Counted from the stretch's first letter, positions 12,701 to 25,006 are shown. The stretch: 64,000 bases of DNA from Heterostelium album PN500 (GCF_000004825.1 NW_008805076.1:558001-622000); one strand, 5' to 3'. The notes: generated by a model from the sequence alone, not told the origin. Numbers and translations are program-made.

Positions 12701-13224
12701 GATTCGTAGTAGTATCGCTCGAAATCGAATGGATACTCCTCGTCCTCGAGCTCAGGCTCGTCCTCAAGAAGAATCTCTGGAATCTGACGAGTGTTTCGCT
12801 TGTTATATTCTTCCGGGGTCAATTCACCACCCGCTGTTTTTTCAGAGTTGGCACCAGTGTTGCTGTTGCTGCTGCCACTGCTACCGACTCCACTGCCTGA
12901 ACTGACACTGCTACTCAGACTATTGCCATTACCACTACCGCCATTCTGTAAACCAATCAATGAATTCGATGATGAAAATGATTTTCTAGATTTTATGAAA
13001 CTACTCAATTTCTTTGAACCCTCCATCATTGAATCCGCTCTTTGTCTAATACTTCCAATTGCACTAAAGTTGTTGCTATTGTTGTTGATACTACTGTTGT
13101 TACTGTTACACTCAATTGAACTACTTCCAACTTTTGATACTTTAATCGCAACCAGTTGATCTAGATCTGCTCCTGTCTTTAAACTCTCTGTACCACTAGT
13201 ATTGTTACTAACTACTTTGATCAT
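6774..13224 (-). CDS. DOCK-family (zizimin-like) Rho/Rac guanine nucleotide exchange factor
   Basis: Three exons on the minus strand: 13224-11749, 11680-9744 and 9675-6774, with two 68-bp introns (both donors GTAAGT). The spliced length is exactly 2105 codons, giving 2104 aa. The N-terminal third is Ser/Asn-rich and low complexity, with an acidic segment (DEPELEDEEY). A DHR1/C2-like domain covers about residues 690-835 (starts FVHNLYVYPESVNL, ends near PVALELPPKY). The DHR2 exchange domain covers about 1555-1990, with DPEMVADLYHRIA, AAQCYLHMAALVAEYL, YYRVGLYGNRFEEL, EFIYKEPKIT and PFDHCINLNRFMFETPF, typical of DOCK proteins. The C-terminal tail is Ser/Gly/Asn-rich. DOCK-D/zizimin proteins activate Rho-family GTPases to control actin. 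The specific GTPase cannot be read from sequence. Confidence 0.93.
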
Positions 13225-16036
13225 TTTTGGAAAATATTGGAAAATATTGGAAAATAATTAAATTAGTTTAGTTTTTTTATTTTTCCAGAAAGAAAAAATA
13301 TATAAAGAAATGTAGATATTTAAGTTTATTGTTATTGTTTTTGTTTTTGTATTGTTTTATAGGATAAAGATTAAGATGTTTATAAAGATAGGATTATAAA
13401 TAATTAAATCAAAAACAAAACAAATATGTAAATATAAATTTTATATTTTAGTGAAATCCGCTAAACTTTTTATTTTTTTGATTCAAAAAAGGTGATTTTT
13501 ATTTATTAGTGTAGTTATGATTTGTGATTATTAGTGTTGCTGCTGTTGTTGTATGGTTGTGTTATTGTATTGTTGGTGTTGCTAATTAAATCTATAAATA
13601 TAAACACCATCAACTTTAATGATTAACTATACTATATAACTGTCATAGAAGGCACACCAATCACTCCAATCAATATGGAAAAACAAAATGAAAAAAAAAA
13701 ACAAATCTGTTCTCACTTGTGTTTGTTTTGGGTTGAATTTGATAGAGAGAGAGAGAGTAAGAGTATGTGTGTTGTGCTTGGTTGGAATTGTGTGTAGTGT
13801 GTTGTTATTGGAGTAAACATGTGTGTGTGAGTGAACATTGTTTAATAGATGTGGTTAACAACAAGTTTTTATCGATATGTGATGTGGATATTAGATGAAG
13901 GTTAGGTAGGTAGGTTCAATCATTTCTTTTCGAATTTAGTTTGTTTGATTTGATGGGAAAATGAATTAATATGTCCATATTATTATTATTACTGTTGATT
14001 ATATTGAAATAAGCAAAAAAGACGACGTACTATCAATTCAATTCGATCCAATCCTATGAATTACCAATGAATTTAGTTTAATCAACAACAACAACAAACG
14101 AACATCTCTAAAAATAGATGGATCTAAATTAAAAATATTCATATCTTGATGGTCACCTCAATTACTATTTAAATATTTATACATATATGTTTAATTAAAT
14201 TAGACCCACCACCATTACTACCTGGTAATAATAATAACAACAATAATAAAAGACAACTATATTATTCCTCTTTTTCAAATATCCAATCATTCATTGTCGT
14301 TGTTTGTTTTTGTGTGGTTATTTATTAGTTGATTATTTAATACCTTACTGGTGGTATTTATATATGTTCATATGAAACCATTAATGGTTTTTAGTATTTA
14401 GAATGAAAACAAAATGAGTGAATGAAAGGGTGGTGGATGTGGAGAAGCAACCAAATGGTATTTATTGCCAATATATATATTATTTCGAATCAATTGATTT
14501 GATTTTAATTGTTTGGCAATGATTGTCAAAGCAATCACAACTGATAAATAATAATAATTATTATTATTAATGTAAATGTTGTTTTAATTAAACCAAAAAA
14601 AATAAATATAAAATATAAAAGATACTCGCTCTCCCCAATAATTATTCGATTTCACAAAAATTGTTTGTTTGTTGGTATGGCAATATTTTTATTTATAAAT
14701 GATTGATGAGATGATGCTGATTGATGATGTTGATGATGATGATGCTGTTAAATGATAATATTAAGATAAAGATATGATGTCAATAACGAGGAGTTCTTCT
14801 TCTTCAATACTGTTTTATATTGATTTGGTAATATTTATCAATCTAATGATGATAAAGTTGACACACGAGAATATTAATTATAAATGCTATGTTTCAATTT
14901 GATGATTGCCAATAAATACAAATTTTATTGCTACTACTATTGTTTCCAATGACAAATTGTAAAACTATGCCTGTAATTCTATGCAATGATAATAAAATCA
15001 ATCAACTTTATTACTATTAGATTGATTTGAGTGCGGAGATTTGATGTGTGATTCATAATAGTACTATTTTCAATTGTTCATTACCTTGACCTCCTTCTTA
15101 AATAACGTTTTTATCTCTAATAATAATTTATTATTCTATTCTAGAGGTGTGTTTTCAATATATATAATACAATTTTTAAACAAATATTATCAAAAATAAA
15201 TTATTTAAAAATAAATAAATAAATAATTATATATCTATATTTTTCATCTGTTTTGAAAAAATAATAAATAAGATATAATTTGGTTTGTTTGTTGGTTGGA
15301 TGTTTTTTTTTTATCATGAAAAACCAAACCCAAAATCATACCATTTGTTTTTTCTTTTAATTTATCGACATCTTTTGAAAAGTTTAGTTTTTGGTTTTTT
15401 TTTGTTTTTTCATATCGCCATTTTTTTTTTAAATCACACAATCGATTTTGTTTCAGATGAACCTAAAAACAATCATAAGGAATCAGATAAAGAAAGCTTT
15501 ATAACTGTTATATGTTTAAATGATGTTGTGTTTTGTGATTTTTTTAGCAACATTTTAATATTAATAGATAATTTAAATAAAACTTTATTATTATTATTTT
15601 TTTTACAATGTTTGAGATAGATATGAAAATGACAAAAGCTAACATTCTCTAACTACCAACCAAACTGAACTTTGAAGATATAGTTAACAAAAACTTCAAT
15701 CTATTTTTAAATACACAGACAATTGTGCATTCATCATATGAAATTTCTTTGATTGATTTTTTTTTTTTTTTTGATTAAAAATTTTTTTTTTAAAAAAAAT
15801 GATCAACTTTTTTTTTTTTTAAATTTCACTCTGAGCAAAAGAAGCATCATCACTTTAATCGATTATTGTTTGTTCATTAATTTATTTTATCTATTTATTT
15901 ATTTTTTTTTATAAATTCAACTATATTGTATTTAAATTATTATATTATTATTAATATAATTAGATTTAGATAGGTTATCATTCTCATCAGTAATAATAGA
16001 ATATAGTAGATAAATAAAAATAAATAACAACAAAAA
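13225..16036. other. Long AT-rich spacer between divergent DOCK and pccA genes
   Basis: 2.8 kb with no convincing coding frame or RNA gene. It holds simple sequence: a GA run near 13745, GT-rich stretches at 13760-13840, ATT/AAT triplets, and long T and A homopolymers at about 15750-15830. It must contain the promoters and 5' untranslated regions of both flanking genes, which are transcribed away from each other. I see no binding site I can name. Confidence 0.6.
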
Positions 16037-18406
16037 ATGAATAGATTATTCAGTGGTTCCGCTAACGGAAAGAAGAACTTAGCTTCTTCAATTTCTATGC
16101 AATTCAGATCTTTCCATTCTACCAATCCAAATTTTGTATGTATTAAACAACATTACTACATTACTACATTACTATATCTTTTCCCAATCCCTATATAAAT
16201 ATATTCCTTTTTACATAAACAATAAAAAAGACAGTGTTGTGTTAAGAGTGTTTTTTGGAAATTAACTAACTAATTTTGGTTGATATCAATCAATCGTATG
16301 ACACTATTATTTTTTTCTAGATGTTTGAAAAAATTTTGATTGCAAATAGAGGTGAGATTGCATGTCGTGTTATGCAAACATGTCGTAAGATGGGTATCAA
16401 GACAGTTGCAATTCACAGTGATGCCGATAGATATGCCCGTCACGTTCGTGAGGCCGACGAAGCAGTCTGTGTTGGACCAGCACCAACCAGCCAGTCCTAT
16501 TTGAATATCGACGCCATCGTCGAAGCCATCAAGAAGACTGGAGCACAAGCCGTGCATCCAGGTTACGGTTTCCTCTCGGAGAACAGTCATTTCGTCAAGG
16601 AACTCGAGAATATCGGTGTCACCTTTATCGGACCGGGTAGCTATGCTATGCACGCTCTCGGAGACAAGATCGAATCAAAGAAGATCGCAAAGAATGCAGG
16701 TGTCAGTGTTATTCCTGGATTCATCGGTGAGGTCGACACGCTCGAGGAGGTGATCAAGACTGCCAACTCGATTGGCTATCCGGTGATGGTGAAGGCATCG
16801 GCCGGTGGTGGTGGAAAGGGTATGCGTATCGCTTGGAACGACAAGGACGTCGAGATTGGATTCCGTCTCTCAAAGCAGGAAGCCAAGTCGTCGTTTGGTG
16901 ACGATCGTATGTTGATCGAGAAGTACATCGATCGTGGCAGACACATTGAGATTCAGGTGCTTTCCGACGGTGAGACCGCCCTCTACTTCCCGGAGCGTGA
17001 GTGTTCCATCCAGCGTCGTAACCAAAAGGTTATTGAAGAGGCGCCATCGCCATTCCTCGACGACGCCACTCGTACTGCTATGGGTCGTCAAGCTGCCGCT
17101 CTCTGCAAGGCCGTCGGCTACAAGTCGGCCGGTACCGTCGAGTTCCTCGTCGACTCGCAAAAGAATTTCTACTTCCTCGAGATGAACACTCGTTTGCAAG
17201 TGGAGCATCCAATCACAGAGGAGATCACCGGTCAGGATTTGGTCGAACACATGATCCGTATTGCCTACGGTGAGAAGCTAAAGTTGCAACAGGAGGACGT
17301 CAAGATCAAGGGATGGGCTATGGAGTCGCGTGTCTACGCCGAAGATCCCTACCGTAACTTCTTGCCATCGATCGGTAGAATCAAAGAAATACATCCGTCC
17401 CGAAGGTCAGGGTGTGCGTATCGACGGTGGTATTTTCGAGGGTGGTGAAATCTCCACCTACTACGACCCGTTGATCTCCAAGTTGATCACCTACGGTGAC
17501 ACTCGTAAGTCTGCCATCATTCGTATGAAGAAGGCACTCGACGAATACTACATCAAGGGTGTCAACCACAACGTTCCATTCTTGCGTGACGTCATGGAGA
17601 ACGAGAAGTTCCTCAGCGGTGACATCAGCACCAAATTCATCCCCGAGGAATACCCCGACGGTTTCAAGGGATACAACTTTTCACCAAAGCAAATCGAGCA
17701 ACTCACCATCTGTGGTGTCATCCTCCGTTACATGGATCAATATAAATTACTTACCAACAGTTCAAATCAAGCCAAACAAAATCCATTAGTTCCAGTAAGT
17801 AATCACAGTAGTGTTAATGTTAAATATAAGCAATAACAATGACTAATAATAATTGAAATTACAATCAATTGATAGGATGAATTCTTTGCTGTTACAGTTG
17901 GAAATGTTAAGCATTTAGTTAGATTCGAAGCAGGAAAGGATAAATATTCAATTCAATTCATCGATGAAAAGTCAGAGACCGTTACAAAGAGTTTCGAGGT
18001 TGGTGTCGAAGAGGAATCACTCGAGATCATCAAGGTCACCATCGGTGGTAACGTCCACAGATTCCAAATCCACGACCGTACCACTCATGCCTATCTTTTA
18101 CAATTCCACGGTACCAAGATCCCAGTTATCGTTAGAACTCCAGACGAAGAGGAACTCGTCCGTTACATGCCAGAGAAGAAGACCGTCGATTCGTCGAACG
18201 CCCTTCTCTCACCGATGCCAGGTGCTATCCTCTCTGTCGCCGTCAAGGTCGGTGACAAGGTTGTCCTCGGTCAAGAACTCTGCATTATTGAGGCCATGAA
18301 GATGCAAAATGTATTACGTGCACCAAGAGACTGTGAAATTAAATCAATTAAAGTTACACCAGGTACCAACGTTGCCGTCGATGAAATATTAATTGAATTC
18401 AAATAA
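16037..18406 (+). CDS. pccA: Propionyl-CoA carboxylase alpha subunit, mitochondrial (one apparent 1-bp insertion)
   Basis: Biotin-dependent carboxylase converting propionyl-CoA to methylmalonyl-CoA, in the breakdown of odd-chain fatty acids and branched amino acids. Exon 1 (16037-16135) encodes a 33-aa Ser/Arg-rich presequence ending [11 protein letters not shown], consistent with mitochondrial import. Exon 2 (16321-17794) holds biotin carboxylase: [22 protein letters not shown] (ATP-grasp), [16 protein letters not shown]. Exon 3 (17876-18406) ends in the biotinyl domain with EAMKMQN, biotinylated Lys about residue 666. The AMKMQN context and PMPG motif fit PCCA rather than methylcrotonyl-CoA carboxylase. 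In exon 2 the frame shifts at about 17386 (one extra G in AATCAAAGAAATAC). Removing it gives a continuous 700-aa protein of normal length, so this is probably a sequence error or a very recent mutation. Confidence 0.93.
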
Positions 18407-18469
18407 ACACACACACACACACACTTAAATTAACAAATAAAACTAAATTAAATTAAACTAAATTAAACT

Positions 18470-18590
18470 GAGTTGCAGCACTCAAAAGGAAACTCAAAAA
18501 AAATTATAATTGCGACAATCCAACTTCCAGCCACGGTAACAGAGTTACCACCTCACAGAAACTGAAAATTAAAATGAACGCTGGCAACTC
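18470..18590. ncRNA. Candidate structured RNA in GC-rich island downstream of pccA
   Basis: About 121 bp of roughly 45% GC inside spacer DNA that is otherwise very AT-rich, between two convergent genes. Its ends are complementary: GAGTTGCAGC at 18470-18479 pairs with GCTGGCAACTC at 18580-18590 (10 pairs with one bulge). Inside, GGTAAC (18535-18540) and GTTACC (18544-18549) form a perfect 6-bp hairpin with a 3-nt loop. No long reading frame crosses it. I could not match it to U1-U6, SRP, 5S, tRNA, a box C/D snoRNA or the dictyostelid Class I RNA ends. The palindromic structure means the transcribed strand is unknown. Confidence 0.4.
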
Positions 18591-18661
18591 AATTACAATG
18601 GTTGTCAAATTTTTATATTATTAAGAGATATTATTATCTCATAAACTAAACTAATTGATGT

Positions 18662-20157
18662 TTATAAACATATTTCTAATATAATTTTATCTAATAACAT
18701 AAATCCTTTGGTTGTTGAACATAATCTATTATTATCTAGTGATAACATTCCGTTTGAAATAAGATATTTAAGTTTGGTGGCGGAGAGTACATCCTCTATG
18801 TCTTTGCCGTTGGTTATCGATTTGAATGTTTCTCTATTTACACCTTCAACGGTTCGCAGTCCCATTAGAAGTAATTCATTGACTCTCTCTTCGATTGTCA
18901 GTTGTTTCGATTCTACGGTGTCAAGACCATCGCCGGTATCCGTCACCTGAGTGATCCAACTCCTCGGATGCAATACACATTTCAAACTGTGTCTAGTGCC
19001 ATCCAGTTTGGTTATTCTCGAGCATGCACCAGGACCAATACCAATATAATCACCACCTCTCCAATAGTTTAGATTGTGTCTACTTCTTTGATTCTCTCTT
19101 GAAAAGTTACTGATTTCATATTGATTGATACCTGCTCTCTCCAATTGCTGCTTTGCAATCTCATAGAGTTCAAAGTTTAAATCATGATCCGCAGGTATAA
19201 TCTGATTATTTTTCTTATTATTTAATCTTTTATTAAAAGCTATATATATATATACATATAAATAATTGAATTGTTTATAAATTAGTTGGTTGCTTTACTC
19301 TTTTTTGAATGATTTAACATTATATAAATAATACTACTTACTTTGTTCCTTCCTCAAAACATAAGCTATATAATGAGATATGACCTCTTTCACATAGATC
19401 TATTGCTTCGTTTATCTCTTGTTTCCATTGTTCTTTAGTTTGATTTTGATGTCTTGCATATATTAAATCAAAGTTTACTCGTTTAAATAGTTGATTGCAT
19501 TTTGAAATTGCTTGTTTTGCATCATTAGCTGTATGAGTTCTACCTAAGAATTTTAAATCTTTATCATTGAATGCCTGATTAATATTATTAGTTTAAATAT
19601 AGCTATATTTACATATAAAGTCGTTAGATATAGCTTACTTGTACACCTAGTGATACTCTATTGATAAGTGAATGATTTTTAAAATCAGAAAGTTTATCAA
19701 TGTCAATCTTGTCTGGATTGACTTCAAGTGTAATCTCCAATGAATGATCATGATTGTCGTTCTGATGTTGTTGTAGTAGCTGTTGTCTGTCTACATTGAA
19801 AAGTTTCAATGATTCATTTACAATAGATGTAATGGTATCTACAGGTGCCAAAGAAGGTGTTCCACCACCAAAATAGATAGATGTCAATTTCGGTAAATCA
19901 CTACCATTTTCTCCATAATATTTCTTGACGATCTGATTCAACTCTGTTAGGAACGATTGTTTCATAGCTGAATGGTCAACATGTGGACCATCCATATATT
20001 TATTGAAGCTACAATACGGACATATCTTACTACAGTATGGCCAATGAATATATATTGATGTTGTTCTTGGTTTTGTTATTGTTGCTATTGTTGAATTGCC
20101 AATAGTTGTATAGCTTCTATTAAATAATATTCTAGATTTTGTTAAAAATTTATACAT
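18662..20157 (-). CDS. RSAD1/HemW-type radical SAM protein (CPO-like)
   Basis: Three exons: 20157-19639, 19574-19342 and 19226-18662. The last acceptor is AATAAAAG at 19227-19228; this choice is the one that keeps frame. Total 438 aa. The N-terminus (KSRILFNRSYTT) looks like a mitochondrial presequence. The radical-SAM cluster motif is HWPYCSKICPYCSFNKY (Cx3Cx2C), followed by YFGGGTPSL and LEVNPD. Downstream blocks RVSLGVQ, LKFLGRTHTANDAKQAI, HISLYSLCFEEGT, YEISNFSRENQRSRHNLNYW and GIGPGACSR are typical of the HemN/HemW family. The FNKY after the Cys motif matches RSAD1/HemW, which are heme-binding chaperones, rather than true coproporphyrinogen dehydrogenases. It faces pccA, with about 255 bp between stop codons. 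Confidence 0.9.
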
Positions 20158-20355
20158 TGTTCATTAATTCAATAAATGGTATTAAGTGTTGTCGGTCGTC
20201 TTTTCATTTTCTTTTGTTTTTTTTTTATATTTTTATTTTTTCAGACATGCTTCAAATAGTTGATCAGATGATTGACTACTCATTTCATTTATTTTTGAAT
20301 ATTTAATATAGTTTTATTTGTCAACAAAAGAAGAAGAAGAAGAAGTAGAAGAAGA

Positions 20356-21149
20356 ATGGCAGGAAAGAGAAGTAAAGTATTCTTTGATATGATTCAAGGT
20401 GATAAGAGTTTGGGTAGAATCGTATTTGAATTGTTTAACGATATCACACCAAAGACATCAGAGAATTTCAGAGCTTTGACTACCGGTGAAAAAGGTATCG
20501 GTAAAATGGGTAAACAACTTCACTATAAAGGTTCAAGAATTCATAGAGTTTGTAAGAGCTTTGTATGTTAATCTTACCCACATCATCCATCATTCAAATC
20601 AATCATATCAAGTCGATCTAACAATTCATCTTTTCTCTGTATTATTATATATATATATATATATCAAAGGTCATTCAAGGTGGTGATTTCACACATGGTA
20701 TTGGTGTAGGTGGTGAATCTATATATGGTACAAAATTCGATGGTAATGTAGTCATTAATAAAGTATAAAATGAAAAATTATAACATTATCATTATTATTA
20801 ACATCATCATATTTCTTCAATTTCATATCAAGATGAAAATTTCAATGTAAAGCATGATGTCGGTGTATTGTCAATGGCAAACGCTGGAAAAAATAGTATG
20901 TATATAGGTGAATCGTTATCAATCATTGATTAGAATATAGAGTTAATCGTTTTATTTGTTATGATAGCAAATGGATCACAATTTTTCATAACTACAGTAA
21001 ATACACCGTTTTTAGATAAGAAGCATGTTGTGTTTGGAAAAGTAATCTCTGGAATGGATGTAGTATATGAAATTGAGAAGACTCCCACCAAGCAAAACGA
21101 TCAACCAGTTACACCTGTTATTATTAAAGACTGTGGTCAGCTTGAATAA
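20356..21149 (+). CDS. Cyclophilin-type peptidyl-prolyl isomerase
   Basis: Four exons: 20356-20562, 20670-20742, 20833-20895 and 20968-21149. Together they make 174 aa with every junction in frame. Single-domain cyclophilin without signal peptide, so probably cytosolic. Conserved blocks: [75 protein letters not shown] and [12 protein letters not shown]. The catalytic Arg (HRV) and the Gln of QGGDF are kept. The Phe of the usual FHRV is Ile. The tryptophan that contacts cyclosporin in human CypA (EWLDGKHVVFG) is Phe here ([11 protein letters not shown]), which in other cyclophilins weakens drug binding. Intron 1 contains an (AT)n run. It is divergent from the RSAD1-like gene, with under 200 bp between the start codons. 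Confidence 0.92.
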
Positions 21150-22696
21150 ATAAACAATATATATAAATAGTCATTATATAAAATAATAATAGCAATATTA
21201 ATAGTAGTAAACCAAATAATTAGTGTAACATAACATATCAACAGCGACAACAATAATCGATTCGTCCATCAATTCAATTCAATCAAAAATCAAATATCTA
21301 TCTTTTTAAAGATAGATAAAAACAAAACAAAACACAACAGAATCTATTTATATTTATTTTGTTTTATTCCAATTTCCCAATTGGATGAAAACAATTGTAA
21401 GAAGAACATTGTTTTGTTTGTTATTTGCAGTTCCCTACGTATCAATGATATTGCCTCAAATTAATCTAAATTTGGTAGCACCTCTCTTTGTATCATTTTA
21501 AATTTCAAATGAAAGGTAATATTACTGTTTAAAAATTTAACCATATTCCAAGTTATTGTACTTCTATCTACATATTAATTCAGTTGTTGTGTATCAACCA
21601 CGACAACAAAATAATACAATGAAATATGATAAACTGTTTATCTACTTATAAAGTTTACAGGGAATCAATAAAAAAAATACATATATATATATTTAAAAAA
21701 GTTATTTTAATATTATTTTTAACCCTTACGAACTGACAACACACTTACACACACACATAGATTATCAAAAACACCAACTTTATAATAACAACAACACAAA
21801 GTATTAATTATAGTCAGATAAAAATTTGTCTTCTCATTACTTCTTTCCCCCCTTTCACCTCCTTTGATCAGTATACTAAATTAATAATGTTGTTTTTTTT
21901 TTTTTTGGTTTACTTTCTTTGCCTGATTGATATATGTATATATACAACGTTGTGTGTTGTGTTAGTGTTAAAACCTCCAATAACCACATTGGTCATGTGT
22001 GTTAAGGTTATTATATACCATACCATATATTCATATTAGAAAAACAAAACAACAGTTCCCTAACTTATCAAATTAACATGTGCGAGATCAGCAGATGAGA
22101 TTTCTGTTGATAAAGGTATGATTATCACTATAATCAATCTGATGCTTTTGGTGTTATGTTGTTGTTGTTGTTGTTTGGTTAATATACAACCAACAAAATA
22201 ATTAAAAATAAATATACATTCAAGTAAGTAGCATGTATTAAGTTTTTAATAATAATAATGATAACAATAAAGATGTTGTGTTTGAAGTAATAGCAGTAGC
22301 TACTCTTTATCTTGTTATATTGTCTGTTGTGATTGTTACTTACTACCTTAAAAGTTAATAAAGGTGGTGGTGAATTGATTTGGCTGTGTAAAGTAGTAGG
22401 TGTTTGTGGTGATAGAGTTGACTCCAAATTATCATTCACCTCTCTTTATCAATCAATCAATTGAGAAAGAATATAAATCAACAACAACAACAAATTGACT
22501 CCAAATTTTAATAAAAACAACAATTACTACTATATAAATAGTAGATTATCAACAACATTCAATCAAGTAGTAGAAATAATAATATTTAATAACTTTGAAA
22601 TACAAATTATTTATTTATTTATTTATTTATTTAAAAAAAAAAGATTTAAAGATTTAAAAGAAATAGTAATAATAATAATCTATAAATAAAAACAAA
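21150..22696. other. AT-rich spacer, no gene recognised
   Basis: 1.5 kb between two + strand genes. It contains simple repeats (AACAAC, TATATA, TTTATTTA tandem at about 22605-22632), T homopolymers and C-rich patches such as TTTCCCCCCTTTCACCTCC near 21844. A slightly GC-richer patch at 22080-22140 was examined as a possible snoRNA but lacks a proper C box. Short frames here are chance. Confidence 0.5.
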
Positions 22697-23499
22697 ATGA
22701 CAAAATTAACATTATACGATAAATTTTCTATAATTGCAATATTTTTAATGTCATGTGTAATCATTCTTGTTATTCCATCATTTAAAAGTAATAAATATAT
22801 ATAATTTAATATTTAAAATTTAATTTATTAATGTTTTTTTTGTAATTCTAAAATTTAGTATCATGGTATAATTTTACTCAGTTTACTGGTGAAGCCACCG
22901 ATATAGAATATAGATTTTATTATAATCATATGACTATCGACCATACCAATGTATCTGTCTATCAGGAAACCGATCCAAGAGATGTTGGTCTTAATAGTGT
23001 TAATAAGATAATCTCTGTATCATACATTTTCAATATTCTAATCTGTGCTTTCTGTTGTCTTACCTTGGTAGTGGTGATTCTACACAGAGTATTCTTTGTT
23101 AGACACATTGTTTTTTCGTTTATCAGTAGATACAGTCTGATTTTGGTTTTCTTTTTCTCGGTCTTATCAACATTTATCCCAAGATTGATGTCAATGGCAA
23201 TTAATTCAGTAAGTTTTTTAAATTACAATTTTTAAAATTAATTTCAATGTTCTTATTATTAATATATTTAAATTTTATAGGATTGTGATAATATTACACA
23301 AGTCAATACAACTATTGGAGGTAGATTCTGTATGGACATGAACGGAACTGGTAGTAAATATTTCTCAAATGGTGTCAAAGCTGGTGGATTGAGTTGGGGA
23401 TTTGATATTGGATGGTCGTTCAGTCCTATTCTTGCACCATTTATTATTTTAGGTCAAATAGTATTGTATTTAAGTGAACCATTGTATGGTTGTAAATAA
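22697..23499 (+). CDS. Four-transmembrane protein of unknown function
   Basis: Three exons: 22697-22787, 22859-23208 and 23281-23499. They make 219 aa with all junctions in frame. Topology from sequence: TM1 about residues 10-29 (FSIIAIFLMSCVIILVIP), then a hydrophilic loop with SWYNFTQFTGEATD and possible N-glycosylation sites. TM2 is about IFNILICAFCCLTLVVVIL and TM3 about YSLILVFFFSVLSTFI. A second loop carries two Cys (DCDNIT, RFCMDMNGTGS), followed by TM4 ILAPFIILGQIVLYL. The pattern of two extracellular loops with a TM2/TM3 hairpin resembles claudin/PalI-type tetraspan proteins, but no diagnostic motif is present, so no family is assigned. Confidence 0.8.
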
Positions 23500-23898
23500 G
23501 AAAATTTTAAAGTGCAATTCGATATTAAATAAAAGTTTTTTGTAAAATTAATTATTATTTTGTATATCTTTTATTTTTGTATATCGAAAAGAGTTATAAT
23601 TATTATGTGTTTTGTTAATTAAAAAAATCGATAATCAACTAAAGATGGAAACATCAATCGATAATCAAAATGTGATTGTTTCTAATATCCTTCTAAGGCT
23701 TTTAGCGAATCCAGTCCATTCATACAAGATCATTCGTCATTGATTCAGTATAATATTTATCTCTTGTTACAAATTACCTGCTGAGTAAAAGGATATATCT
23801 TGATTTCTATTATTTATTGTAACATCTCTTGTTATAAGTTTTTAATTTTGATTCAATTTAAGTTAAAAAATGAAATTTTGCCAATTTCCAACAACAAA
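23500..23898. other. Spacer upstream of the tRNA gene
   Basis: AT-rich, nothing coding. GATAATCAA-type words repeat near 23625-23660. No retroelement was seen in the roughly 100 bp upstream of the tRNA, the position where dictyostelid TRE5-type elements often insert. Confidence 0.4.
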
Positions 23899-23971
23899 GG
23901 GCTTGTAGCTCAGATGGTAGAGCGCTCGCTTAGCATGCGAGAGGTAAAGGGATCGATACCCTTCTAGTCCA
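23899..23971 (+). tRNA. tRNA-Ala (anticodon AGC)
   Basis: A full cloverleaf is visible without intron. Acceptor arms GGGCTTG/CTAGTCC include the G3:U70 wobble that marks alanine tRNAs, with one U-U mismatch. D arm GCTC-8 nt-GAGC. Anticodon arm CTCGC-TTAGCAT-GCGAG with AGC. Variable loop AGGTA. T arm AAGGG-ATCGATA-CCCTT. Discriminator A at 23971; CCA is not encoded. The internal A and B boxes fall in the D and T arms as expected for RNA polymerase III. Confidence 0.96.
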
Positions 23972-23977
23972 TATAAA

Positions 23978-23983
23978 TTTTTT
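23978..23983 (+). terminator. RNA polymerase III terminator (T6)
   Basis: Six consecutive T begin 7 bp after the last tRNA base, the usual Pol III stop signal. Confidence 0.85.
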
Positions 23984-24127
23984 ACATGAAGGGCAGGATG
24001 CGCGCATATTTACAGTTAAAAAAAAAAAATCCAATAACAAAAATAAAGATAGCTAGATCAAATAGATTAGCGTTCGATTTAAAAAAAAAAAAAAAACCTC
24101 ATCTTTAAAGTTGATACTAAATAGTTA

Positions 24128-24941
24128 TCATATCGATTTGTTAAATTTAATTTCGATGTTTGAAATGTTGTTTAACTTTGATTGAAATTTATGATTGTGA
24201 TAATTAATTAACAATAAAATGATTGAATCTATATTATCAATATTATCTTTATAATAGTTTATCATATTATTATTGTTATTATGTTGATTAAAGATAGTTT
24301 TATTGTTATTATCGATAAATTCAATGATTGTTTGTGATGATTGAATACTTTTAATCATTGATTCTATTGAATATTGAACTGTAATATCATCATCATTGCC
24401 AATATATTCTAAACTACTATCATTATCATTATTTGCTTGTTGTTGTTGTTGTTGTTGATTATAATGATGTTGATAAAGATCGACAATGTTGATAATCGAT
24501 TCAATTGATCAAGATGTTGATTGATTTCATCTCTTAATTTATCGATAACATTAATGATTGGTTTCTTTAGTTTATGTTCTTCGACAATTAAATATTGATG
24601 AAGTTGTTGAAAGTGATTGCTGATTGTGTCTATGTTTTGTGAGAGTGATTCAATTTCATGAGATGAACTTTTAATCTTTATCCATAAACTATCGATATGT
24701 GTTTGAAGATAATTATCTTTATTGCTATTATTATTACTGATGTTATCTTTATTAATATTACTACTATCTTTATTTATTTTATTTAAAAGTGATTTGATTC
24801 ATCTGCATGATCACAGTGGTGGTGGTGCATGTGACTTTGTATGATCATTGGCACATCGATAACAAAATAATTGATTGCACATTAAACATATATATTCAAA
24901 CACCTTTTTATGTTCTGAACATTCTAAATCAATGAAAATAC

Positions 24942-25006
<65 letters not shown>

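Noticed and set aside
15244-15620. Overlapping open frames on both strands
   Set aside because: Composition is Phe/Lys-rich from T and A homopolymers. No start context, no domain; chance frames in spacer.
17330-17448. Programmed frameshift in pccA
   Set aside because: No slippery heptamer or downstream structure typical of programmed shifting, and the family never uses it. An indel or error is simpler.
22080-22145. Possible box C/D snoRNA
   Set aside because: A CTGA-like D box is present, but the C box deviates from RTGATGA, and there is no terminal stem on either strand.
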